Origin: DASYAN01 sp036501345
GTDB lineage: Bacteria; Chloroflexota; Ktedonobacteria; Ktedonobacterales; Ktedonobacteraceae
Direction: 5' to 3'
Length of the DNA: 8,422 nucleotides
Assembly (NCBI GenBank): GCA_036501345.1
Contig: DASYAN010000106.1
Coordinates: 1 to 8,422 of the forward strand
Each line of letters starts with the position of its first letter. The first letter of the stretch is position 1. Below the pieces are notes generated by a model that saw only the letters and a program-made list of their open reading frames with translations, was not told the origin of the DNA and searched no databases. The translations under genes and the position numbers were made by a program. This document shows positions 1-6,141 of the stretch, one piece after another.

Positions 1-72
1 CTCACTGATCATGTTTGGACCGTCGGAGAGCTTTTGACGACAGTCCTTGTTCCACGAACTATGAACACTTAA
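1..72 (+). pseudogene. C-terminal end of an IS1-family transposase, cut by the window edge
   Basis: The first 72 bases read in frame as a 23-residue tail beginning LTDHVWTVGELLTTVL and ending in TAA. The tail of the complete IS1-type transposase at 7451-7522 (LTDHIWTVQELLTVVL...) has exactly the same length, so this is the 3' end of a related but clearly diverged copy. The catalytic region lies outside the window, so it cannot be said whether the gene is intact. Confidence rests on the match within the window and on the terminal repeat that follows immediately. Confidence 0.8.
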
Positions 73-85
73 AGGGGAGACCGCC
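64..85 (+). repeat. Right terminal inverted repeat of the first IS1-family copy
   Basis: Read on the minus strand inward from 85, the sequence is GGCGGTCTCCCCTTTAAGTG. It matches the right end of the second IS1-type element (GTCTCCCTGTTAAGTGTTGG, inward from 7531) and the left end at 6357. As in the second copy, the repeat contains the transposase stop codon. The outer boundary is placed at about 85 from the GG dinucleotide typical of IS1-family ends and could be off by a few bases. Confidence 0.65.
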
Positions 86-580
86 GGTGTTTTCTGCCAG
101 GCTGAACTCGACCTAGTAAATCAGGGTTTCAGCCATTTTGAGAGCAGGTGCGTCAAAAATGAGAGAGGGCACTTACAACAAGCGTCGCTCAAGAGAAGCC
201 TCTCATTCTTCATGCACCCTCCTCGGCATTGGCTGAAACCTTGATCACCTGTCAGCAGTCTTATGTGGATAGGATTAAGATCCCCCTATTGGGAAATCCC
301 CCTCATCCGAATTAGATATCTAGAGGAGTTATACTAAGTCTGGTTGAAGGATGATTAAAAAACCGAGAATGTGTTTGCTCAAAGATTCGCCACCACGCAG
401 AAGAATGGTCATTGATTAATCGGATTTGGTATTATCAGGGAGTCACGGTAAAAGAAAAAACAGCGCATCTGATTTGCAATGTGCTCCCCTCACTGAGTGC
501 TGGAGTAGCAGCGTTGTTTGTACTGTTCATGCACCCCACGAACAATACCGTAACTTCCTAATTATGAGTCGAGTAATCCA
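86..580. other. Gene-poor region between IS1 end and crystallin-like gene
   Basis: No reading frame here has a convincing start, ribosome-binding site and recognisable product. Three things are present: the long inverted repeat at 120-245; a short palindrome TAGATATCTA near 323-332; and an open stretch at 355-561 (+) without an ATG start, ending in TAA. That stretch has a hydrophobic segment containing NVLPSLSAGVAALFVLF and could be the tail of a decayed gene. No clear promoter could be assigned for the gene at 611. Confidence 0.5.
120..245. repeat. Long imperfect inverted repeat with coding-like arms
   Basis: The left arm (about 120-167) and the right arm (about 198-245, read as reverse complement) align without gaps. 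The outer 18 bases, ATCAGGGTTTCAGCCATT against ATCAAGGTTTCAGCCAAT, differ at two positions. An inner block around GGTGC...AATGAGAG is also conserved. Translated, the left arm on the minus strand gives LIFDAPALKMAETLI and the right arm on the plus strand gives LILHAPSSALAETLI, so the arms look like two head-to-head copies of one short sequence. A third copy lies at about 5805-5850. The spacer is about 30 bases. This may be a miniature element, a pair of IS ends or protein-tail remnants; no flanking target duplication was seen. Confidence 0.55.
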
Positions 581-597
581 TTGATAACCTGTTTATT

Positions 598-603
598 GGA
601 GGG
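598..603 (+). promoter_or_regulatory. Ribosome-binding site that fixes the crystallin-like start
   Basis: GGAGGG sits 7 bases before the ATG at 611. The longer frame begins at a TTG at 581 that has no Shine-Dalgarno sequence and would place this GGAGGG inside the coding region, so the ATG at 611 is preferred. Confidence 0.8.
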
Positions 604-610
604 TAAGAAT

Positions 611-1255
611 ATGGCACGCTTAGTCTTTACTTTATATGATACCACAAGTCTAGCAAGTAGCCACGAACAATTTAGTGATCAAGATGCCAAAAATCCCCAA
701 GAGTACATTAACTTCAACACATATAATTGGGCAGATAAAGCAGCGCGAATTATCGTAGAACCAGGAGGTGCCTATGTTGCAGGAGATCATCTTCTTCTCT
801 TAGATGAGGCGAAACCTCAAGGAGGAACTGATACCGTTGCCATTGACCCCAAAATTGCTTCTGATGTGAATCTCAATAATATTTACAACGGCGGTGGGTT
901 TGCTGATAAAGCAGCTGCTGCCAAGTTTGTCCTGAATCCTAATCTAGATGGGAGCTGGCGTCTTCGTGTCCTCTTGTATGATCAAGTCAACCAGGATTAT
1001 CCATCTCTGATCATTTATGATTGGGAGAGTCCCATTGATGTTCCATTCGACCTCAACCCCCTCCATTTTGCAGATAAGGCTGCCAGGGCTATCGTTCAGA
1101 CCGGTCCCGCCTACCAAGTCGGTGATCATGTTGATCTCCTCGATGAGGTCAATCAACCAACAGACTCTCTTACTCTTGATATCGGAGATGTAAATTTAAA
1201 TTCTCTCGGCTGGGCAGATAAGGCTGCTGCCGTGATGTTCCATTATGGAGCATAA
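611..1255 (+). CDS. Beta/gamma-crystallin-like protein with two tandem domains
   Basis: The 214-residue product has no evident signal peptide or membrane segment, so a cytoplasmic location is likely. It is built from two similar halves (about residues 4-107 and 118-210). Each half has two Greek-key-like motifs, giving four copies of a [WF]ADKAA signature at residues 40-45, 97-102, 153-158 and 201-206. The surrounding pattern (LYD...; GxAYxxGDHxxLLDE; DVNLNxxGWADKAA) follows microbial beta/gamma-crystallins, where the corresponding sequence is N/D-N/D-x-x-S/T-S and binds calcium. Here the first acidic or amide residue and the serines are alanine in all four copies, so canonical calcium binding is probably lost (inference). 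A structural or stress-protection role, or an inhibitor-like role, is possible but unproven. The stop codon is supplied by the IS4-type element inserted at 1251; the uninterrupted gene would have ended two residues later, at 2828-2830. Confidence 0.75.
   Translation: MARLVFTLYDTTSLASSHEQFSDQDAKNPQEYINFNTYNWADKAARIIVEPGGAYVAGDHLLLLDEAKPQGGTDTVAIDPKIASDVNLNNIYNGGGFADKAAAAKFVLNPNLDGSWRLRVLLYDQVNQDYPSLIIYDWESPIDVPFDLNPLHFADKAARAIVQTGPAYQVGDHVDLLDEVNQPTDSLTLDIGDVNLNSLGWADKAAAVMFHYGA
1240..1250. repeat. Left target-site duplication of the IS4-family element
   Basis: CCATTATGGAG is repeated exactly at 2809-2819, directly abutting both inverted-repeat ends. A length of 11 bases fits IS4-family, IS231-type insertion. 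Confidence 0.93.
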
Positions 1256-1332
1256 GCGCGAACTTAGTTGGGAATGAGAGGTAAAAGGCAAACGAAAGGA
1301 GAAAGAGAGCTGGAATGTGAGAAGAGAAAGGA

Positions 1333-1395
1333 GGTCTCATCCGTGGTAGAGTAAGAAAAAACACAGAGTATTCTTGTACTCACCCGGAGGAGACC
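1333..1395 (+). promoter_or_regulatory. Hairpin that could hide the transposase ribosome-binding site
   Basis: GGTCTCATCCG at 1333-1343 can pair with CGGAGGAGACC at 1385-1395: ten base pairs, with one A-G mismatch at 1339/1389. The right arm contains the whole Shine-Dalgarno GGAGGAG (1386-1392) and ends one base before the ATG at 1396. Transcripts entering from the upstream host gene would include both arms and hide the start. Transcripts starting inside the loop (1344-1384) would not. The same logic is established for IS10 and IS50; here it is inferred from pairing alone. Confidence 0.6.
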
Positions 1396-2760
1396 ATGTC
1401 CTGTCAAAAGAAGTATACAGCACCAGAGGTAACGGAACAAGCGAGTCAGCTCATCGACAAAGAATGGGAAGAGCAAGTCCTCAAGCGCCTTCCAGCCGAG
1501 ACCGAGGAGCAGGCATTCCGCTTAAGGGCGTTTGTGCGTGAGCGAGAAATCAAAAAAGTGGGAGATCTGTTGCGTGGATTGCTGGCGTATGTGGTGTGTG
1601 TATCATCTTTCCGACAATTGGGCGGTTGGTCGGTGGTGCTTGGTTTAGCCAACATTTCCGATACGGCTTGGCGCAATCGGCTCAAAGGAGCAACGGCTTG
1701 GTTGCTGTGATTGCTGGGAGCGATCCTTTCAGATCCACAGGCTTGCAGTGAGCACACAACAAGCTCTGGCCTGGGACGGATCATCTTGGTCGATGCCACC
1801 CGCATCAAAGAGGTCGGAGGGACCGGAGATGATTGGCGTGTGCACTCAGCCTATGATCTGCGTGCACGTCGTCTGATCCAGGTGCGTGTCACCGACAAAC
1901 ATACAGCGGAGTCCCTCCAGCATTTTCAGTTACAACGCTTTGATCTTCTTATTGCTGATCGTGGATATGGATACCGCAAAAATATTGCATATGTATATCA
2001 ACAGCAAGCCTATGGTATTCTGCGATTTGTTCCGAGTACTTGCCCTTTGCTGGATCGATATGGCCAACCCCTTGATATTGTGAAGTGGCTCAAGCAAGTG
2101 AAAAAAGGGAAACATTGCCGAAATGCATGGTGTGCGTATGAAGGGAAAAAGTATCATGTGCGAATCATTGCATCTGCTCTCCCACCTGAAAAAGCAGCAG
2201 AAGCCCGCAAAAAGAGGGAACAGGAAGCAAAGAAGAAGGGAAAGGAACTCCAACCTGACACGCTATTCTTGGTGGGATGGACATTGCTGCTCACGAACCT
2301 CCCAAAGCGTCCTTGGTCCTATAAACACATTCTCCAGCTTTATCGTGCGCGATGGCAAATCGAACTTCTCTTTAAGCGGATGAAGCAAATGATGGCTATG
2401 CATGTGACACGATCAAAAACACTGCAAGGCTGCGAGAGTAGTCTCTTAGCTTGGTTGATTGTTTGGGCATTACAAGAACAAGAAGCGCAGGAAGCTCGAA
2501 ATGTTCTGCATCAGGTTCATCGCTGTCTTGATTCACCTGCTCTTGATCTACCAGAAGGAGAACTCAGTCCATGGCTCTTGACTTCGATCTGTCTGCAAAC
2601 GCTCTTTATCACTATTCAGGGGCATTGGACAAAATCACGCCTCTGTCTCTGTTTACCGTATCTCCAACGCTTTTTGTACGGTAGTCCGAGAAAGCGACGT
2701 TTACAGTCCAATCTGGTCTGTTCTCTCTTGGACAAACTTGCTCCTATTTCTTCTTTTTGA
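1396..2760 (+). pseudogene. IS4-family DDE transposase interrupted by an in-frame TGA
   Basis: Two stretches in the same frame, 104 codons and 349 codons, are separated only by TGA at 1708-1710; the joined product would be about 454 residues. All catalytic motifs lie in the second part. VDATRI (D at residue 28 of that part) and IADRGYG (D83) provide the two aspartates. The Y-2-R-3-E-6-K signature of IS4 transposases is complete as Y211, R214, E218 and K225 (YRARWQIELLFKRMK). The first part carries the N-terminal region. The start ATG has a strong GGAGGAG 4 bases upstream. The local sequence WLL-TGA-LLG suggests a TGG-to-TGA change at a tryptophan codon (inference). A TTG follows directly after the stop but has no well-placed ribosome-binding site. 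The gene is probably inactive unless the stop is read through or the transposase is supplied by another copy. Confidence 0.85.
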
Positions 2761-2808
2761 CGTGAATGCTCTTTTTGCTACCAGTGCAGGCTTAACTTCG
2801 CGCCTATG

Positions 2809-2830
2809 CCATTATGGAGCACCTGCATAA
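2809..2830 (+). other. Right target duplication and orphaned original 3' end of the crystallin-like gene
   Basis: CCATTATGGAG at 2809-2819 is the right-hand 11-bp duplication. Read in the crystallin frame, the sequence on from 2810 gives CAT TAT GGA GCA CCT GCA TAA, that is HYGAPA and stop. The gene before insertion therefore ended ...FHYGAPA. The insertion removed only the final Pro-Ala. Confidence 0.88.
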
Positions 2831-3218
2831 AATCAGCTTTGACTTTGGGCAACGATATACATCAATGCGGAGAGGACATGAACGAAACAATCTAGCAATC
2901 GATTGATTCATCCAACCAATGCTAAGACTTTTTTTGAAGAGAAGTCTTGTCATTGGTTGCACAGATCTTAGCTGTATGAAAAGTAAAACACACACTGTGA
3001 TTGACGCATATCCCTGACCAGCCAACGTCACCAGTAACACTGAGGTAGCTCTCCATGATTAGGCCAACCCAGTATATACCACTCAGTGGGTCTGTCCATA
3101 GTCTAACCTCTATTAGAGATTGTTTGTTAAGCAAAGATTGGCCGATTCTTCTAAAGAAGAGGAAAGAGTGAAAAAAGAGCATCTAGCCAAATTACGAAAT
3201 TTGTAGGAAAGGTAGTAT
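2831..3218. other. Intergenic region between the two cargo genes
   Basis: No recognisable gene. A strong hairpin lies at 2913-2959. At 3120-3206 (+) there is a 28-codon frame starting with TTG, rich in Lys and Glu (LADSSKEEERVKKEHLAKL), whose TAG overlaps the ribosome-binding site of the gene at 3219. It could be a tail of a decayed gene or a short leader, but has no clear ribosome-binding site. Other frames in this region have no sign of coding. Confidence 0.5.
2913..2959. terminator. Strong hairpin downstream of the crystallin-like gene
   Basis: Arms 2913-2930 (CAACCAATGCTAAGACTT) and 2942-2959 (AAGTCTTGTCATTGGTTG) pair over 18 positions with one mismatch and one G-T wobble, around an 11-base loop. 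No run of T follows the plus-strand arm, so it is not a textbook intrinsic terminator. It could instead stabilise an mRNA 3' end or be a small palindromic repeat. It lies 83 bases after the original crystallin stop. Confidence 0.45.
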
Positions 3219-3920
3219 ATGAACAAAGCAGACAACTTTTTGCCGAGTACAAATGGCTTGCACTATTCTAATAACACTTGGCCTAATGTGCCGGATAAAA
3301 TAATCGAAGTTGCGGGGGTTTCGGTCCCCCTTGGCAGTGCCTCTAATGGCCTATGCGGTGGAATGGTGTTTGCGGTCCTCGACCTTTTTCATGCCAACCG
3401 TTTGCCTCCTACCACGAACGTAAATCCCCCAATGGGGAGTCCTGCCTTCAATTACATTGTTGACCGATTGCTCGACAGTTTCACAGCCAGTAAGGTTGCA
3501 CAGTTCTATGAGTGGATGAATCTACCTCTCCACGACACAGCTATCGGCCTTTTCGGCTCTAACGAAGGCATATCTCGCCGCACGATTACTGACTCTATGA
3601 GCATCGTTCGCCAGACAATCGACAGTGATAGCCTGTGCCCTCTCGGTTTGCTTCTCGTGCATGGTGATACTAACCCCTTTGATCTTGGGAAGAACCACCA
3701 AGTGCTAGTTTGGGGATATAAAGATGACGGATTGATGACCACCGTATGGATCTATGATCCCAATGTACCTGACAATGACAACGTTACAATCACGTTTAAC
3801 ACCAGCAATCCCTCGCACACGACAACCTTCAACTATTCGACGGGCGAAACGCTTTTCGGCTTCTTCACTATGAATGACGCCTACAGCCAGAAAGATCCAT
3901 TACCGCTGTTCAACGGATAG
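3219..3920 (+). CDS. Putative papain-like cysteine peptidase (unassigned family)
   Basis: The product is 233 residues with no evident signal peptide or membrane segment. AGGAAAGG at 3205-3212 precedes the ATG. Three short blocks look like a papain-fold active site: NGLCGGMVFAVLD with Cys46 at the start of a predicted helix, KNHQVLVWGY with His160 at the start of a strand, and WIYDPNVPDND with Asp180 or Asn182 as third member. The order Cys-His-Asp/Asn and the spacing fit papain-like and C39-like folds. A second cysteine, Cys140, lies mid-protein. I do not recognise a named family, and the substrate is unknown; an amidase or transferase activity on the same fold is equally possible. The gene stands alone on the plus strand, 388 bp beyond the original end of the crystallin-like gene. 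The IS1182-type element begins about 32 bp downstream, and no terminator was seen between them. Confidence 0.6.
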   Translation: MNKADNFLPSTNGLHYSNNTWPNVPDKIIEVAGVSVPLGSASNGLCGGMVFAVLDLFHANRLPPTTNVNPPMGSPAFNYIVDRLLDSFTASKVAQFYEWMNLPLHDTAIGLFGSNEGISRRTITDSMSIVRQTIDSDSLCPLGLLLVHGDTNPFDLGKNHQVLVWGYKDDGLMTTVWIYDPNVPDNDNVTITFNTSNPSHTTTFNYSTGETLFGFFTMNDAYSQKDPLPLFNG

Positions 3921-3952
3921 TACATTGTCATCTTCGTAGTTCGATGAGATAT

Positions 3953-3989
3953 ATGAGTCATCCCGATTTTGATACTGCTGGCCAACCCT
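3953..3989 (+). repeat. Terminal inverted repeat of IS1182-family element (transposase 3' side)
   Basis: It begins ATGAGTCATCCCGATTTT and ends GCTGGCCAACCCT. It matches the reverse complement of 5766-5803, and its inner end is one base from the transposase stop at 3991. Confidence 0.9.
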
Positions 3990-3990
3990 A

Positions 3991-5649
3991 TTAGCAAGCA
4001 AGATCAACAGGAGTTAAAGCGGCGAAGCGTGAAGTGCGCGTCTTCGCCGTCTTTTTTCCTGCTAAAAAAGCATCGAGACGGATCAGATTCATAGCAGCAG
4101 CAGTCCCAAAATGCTGCAAGGACGTTTTGTCCAAACCAAAGTAGCGGGTTCTGCGGAGCCCGAGTGATCGAACGCCTTGAGAATGTGTCCCTTCGATGCC
4201 GGAGCGCTGGGCATAGACGTCACGAAATTGCTTGCTCTGTTGCTGGTTACGCGCCTGTTGCAACACTTCGAACTCGGCTTGATGGCGCACGGCTAAAATT
4301 CTGGGTGCCGTTTGCGACCGGGTACAGAGGCAACGAGCAGGACAGTCACGGCAATCATGCAGGCCAAAGCGAATCGCGATCTTAGGGTGTCCATGCTGAT
4401 CGGTACGCTCGGTCCACTTGACACTCTGTTTGCCTTGGGGGCAGACAGCATATTTCTTTTGCCAATCAATCGTGAACGATGCCAAATCATAGCCTTGCCC
4501 TTCTTTGGCTTGCCACTGATTGTTTTGACTGATCGGCCCAATCAGCTCAATGCCGTAGTCCTGCTGACTCTGCAAGAGTAACTCTGCATCAACATATCCC
4601 GCATCGACGAGATGTTTTGCTGGAGTGACCTCTCTGCAAGCCAACGCTTGATGGATCGACTCTGTTTGCTCGACATCCGTTTCAGTGGCATCTGTTGTGA
4701 GAACATGAGTGACGAGATGAGGCAGCCCCTCATCACAGGTCTCGCTGAAGTGAACTTTGTATCCAAAATAGCTTAAATCTCTCTTGTGTCCATAATGCTC
4801 CTGGTGGTCGTAGGGCGAACGGAGAGTAAGGTGAGCTGGAGGTAAGTCGTCCTTATTACGCACACACAACTGCCCTTCTTGCCACATCAATTGCTGCACC
4901 CATGTTCGACGAAGCCCTTCGATTTCAGGCAAGTGGCGCAACTGAGTAGGAGCGTGTTCTGCCCAGACTTCGCTGAGCAAGCGAGAGCCATCCTGGCCCA
5001 TCTGTTGCATCCACTGCTCCTGTCGCTGCTTGCCTTCTGGCAGTCGCCACTCTTCGATCCTGCGTGCATATTGCTCAAACCAAGCCACTGGCACCCATTG
5101 CTTGAGCCACTCCGGTTCTTCCGAGGCCACAGCATTGAGTGCTGCTCGCACGGTTTCTCCCAACAATTCCAAGCGATTGAGCCGACGAACCGCAGCGAGC
5201 ACATGCGTTGAATCCGTTCGCTGCACGCCACGCTTTTTGATCCAGCCCCGCTCACTCAGTAACTTCACCAGATGATCAAAGAGCCGTTGACTGGCTTGAT
5301 GCGTCACCAAGCGAGCACGAAATTCGGTCAGCACAGAGGCATCAAAGCCCGGATCGATCAACTCTAATCCCAGCAGATACTTCCAGTCCATACGGGCTCG
5401 TACTGCATCTGCAGCTTGCCGATCTGAGAGGTCTTCCAGATATTGCAGGACACAAACCAAAGCCAGTCGCCAAGCTGCTTCAGCTGGTTGACCCGTGTGG
5501 GAGAATAGATCAGCAAACAGGCTGTCTTCGTAAATGGTTCCTAGTTCATCACGAATACATAGATACAGATTGCCTTTCGGGAATGCAGCCCGAGCCACTC
5601 GTGCGGTCTCTTCTGGCACCGGGCCAATGGGATTGTTCTGCAACGACAT
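3991..5649 (-). CDS. IS1182-family DDE transposase
   Basis: The 552-residue product matches the length and layout of IS1182 transposases. The N-terminal half (about residues 1-130) contains the helical domain usual for the family, with the block LTEFRARLVTH. The likely catalytic residues are D146 (RTDSTHV), D349 (VDAGYVDAELL) and E486 (GIEGTHSQGVRSLGLRRTR). A cysteine cluster (CPQGK near 403, then CRDCPARCLC at 433-442) precedes the glutamate and resembles the zinc-type cluster of this family. The start ATG at 5649 has AAAGGAG (5659-5665, minus strand) 9 bases upstream. The frame is intact with no internal stop, so the element may be active. The gene fills nearly the whole element. Confidence 0.93.
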   Translation of the reverse strand: MSLQNNPIGPVPEETARVARAAFPKGNLYLCIRDELGTIYEDSLFADLFSHTGQPAEAAWRLALVCVLQYLEDLSDRQAADAVRARMDWKYLLGLELIDPGFDASVLTEFRARLVTHQASQRLFDHLVKLLSERGWIKKRGVQRTDSTHVLAAVRRLNRLELLGETVRAALNAVASEEPEWLKQWVPVAWFEQYARRIEEWRLPEGKQRQEQWMQQMGQDGSRLLSEVWAEHAPTQLRHLPEIEGLRRTWVQQLMWQEGQLCVRNKDDLPPAHLTLRSPYDHQEHYGHKRDLSYFGYKVHFSETCDEGLPHLVTHVLTTDATETDVEQTESIHQALACREVTPAKHLVDAGYVDAELLLQSQQDYGIELIGPISQNNQWQAKEGQGYDLASFTIDWQKKYAVCPQGKQSVKWTERTDQHGHPKIAIRFGLHDCRDCPARCLCTRSQTAPRILAVRHQAEFEVLQQARNQQQSKQFRDVYAQRSGIEGTHSQGVRSLGLRRTRYFGLDKTSLQHFGTAAAMNLIRLDAFLAGKKTAKTRTSRFAALTPVDLAC

Positions 5650-5765
5650 CTGTTTGATCTCCTTTTGCTCAATGGTATTAGTGCACTTCTCTCCTCATGC
5701 AAGCATGTGAGGATCTTCTTCCTCTATCCTACCTGATGTCTTTTCTCTCGTCCAGTATCCCTCCA

Positions 5766-5803
5766 AGGGTTGGCCAGCAATATCAAAATTCGGGATGACT
5801 CAT
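5766..5803 (-). repeat. Terminal inverted repeat of IS1182-family element (transposase 5' side)
   Basis: Read inward on the minus strand, it begins ATGAGTCATCCCGAATTTT and ends GCTGGCCAACCCT. Compared with the other end it has one extra A and a T for a C. Its outermost bases supply a TGA stop (5800-5802, minus strand) to the interrupted frame next to it. Confidence 0.9.
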
Positions 5804-6141
5804 AACAGGGTTTCAGCCATTTCAAACAAGGGCACATCAAGAGTGAGTGTCTTCTTAAACGCTTCCTCTGGAAATCGGCATACCCCATAGCAATGGGCAT
5901 GGGAACCCGAGAAGATAAGACCCGTTTGTGGCTTGCATGCACAGGAGCACCTCATGGAGTATGCAGGCTGGTCCTCAATCGAGTCAAGAGTGGGAAAGAG
6001 CTTGTGAATATTCCCTAGAAGCATGTATCGATTGTTCTGCATGCAACAAGGAGAATAGCTCTTTGCACTACTGCCCTCACAAGAGAGAGCAGCGTCAAGC
6101 AGGTGAGGAGCAGACTCATTACTCTGTACAAGGAACTGACC
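5804..6141 (-). other. Region downstream of the IS110 remnant, open in the transposase frame
   Basis: On the minus strand the IS110 transposase frame stays open for about 113 codons after the TGA at 6142-6144. It ends only at a TGA made by the IS1182 element end (5800-5802). The part from an ATG at 6042 gives 80 residues, with a cysteine- and histidine-rich stretch (CSCACKPQTG, then GSHAHCYGVC) and the tail TLTLDVPLFEMAETLL. That tail is shared with the repeat at 120-245. No ribosome-binding site precedes the ATG. The region may be the noncoding 3' end of an IS110 element, a C-terminal extension behind a nonsense codon, or a separate small gene. Confidence 0.3.
5805..5850 (-). repeat. Third copy of the MAETL-encoding repeat
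   Basis: CAGGGTTTCAGCCATTT at 5806-5822 is identical over 17 bases to 122-138. Similarity continues to about 5850 (CATCAAGAGTGAG against CGTCAAAAATGAG). It lies in the same orientation as the left arm of the inverted repeat at 120-245. Confidence 0.7.

Larger units (their letters stand above)
1251..2808 (+). mobile_element. IS4-family insertion sequence, IS231-like
   Basis: The element is 1558 bp. The left end CATAAGCGCGAACTTAG and the right end read inward, CATAGGCGCGAAGTTAA, match at 14 of 17 positions. An ending of the form CAT...AACTTAAG is characteristic of IS231-type elements. A perfect 11-bp duplication flanks the element. It carries one transposase gene, broken by an in-frame TGA. 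The first five bases, CATAA, together with the preceding G, create the GCA TAA that ends the host crystallin-like gene. The perfect duplication suggests the insertion is fairly recent. Confidence 0.93.
3953..5803 (-). mobile_element. Complete IS1182-family insertion sequence
   Basis: The element is about 1850 bp, a normal size for the family, with one transposase on the minus strand. Its terminal repeats are 37 and 38 bases long and differ by one substitution and one single-base indel. No clear target duplication was found: the bases outside are ...GATAT on the left and AACAGGG on the right, or ATAT and ATAA if the ends are set two bases inward. One end may therefore have been rearranged, or the target duplication is absent. 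Confidence 0.88.

Noticed and set aside
581..610. TTG start at 581 for the crystallin-like gene
   Set aside because: No ribosome-binding site, and it would bury the strong GGAGGG at 598-603 within the coding sequence.
1446..1808. Minus-strand 120-codon open frame opposite the IS4-type transposase
   Set aside because: Antisense shadow of a gene with clear DDE and YREK motifs; no recognisable protein features.
4879..5275. Plus-strand frames of 81-110 codons opposite the IS1182 transposase
   Set aside because: Antisense shadows; low-complexity translations rich in Ser, Leu and His and no ribosome-binding sites.
3941..5812. Target duplication for the IS1182-family element
   Set aside because: The best candidates (ATAT against ATAA) do not match, and shifting the ends by two bases does not help.
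120..5850. CRISPR array formed by the repeated 17-46-base units
   Set aside because: Only three copies, in mixed orientation, far apart and without regular spacers; no cas genes.
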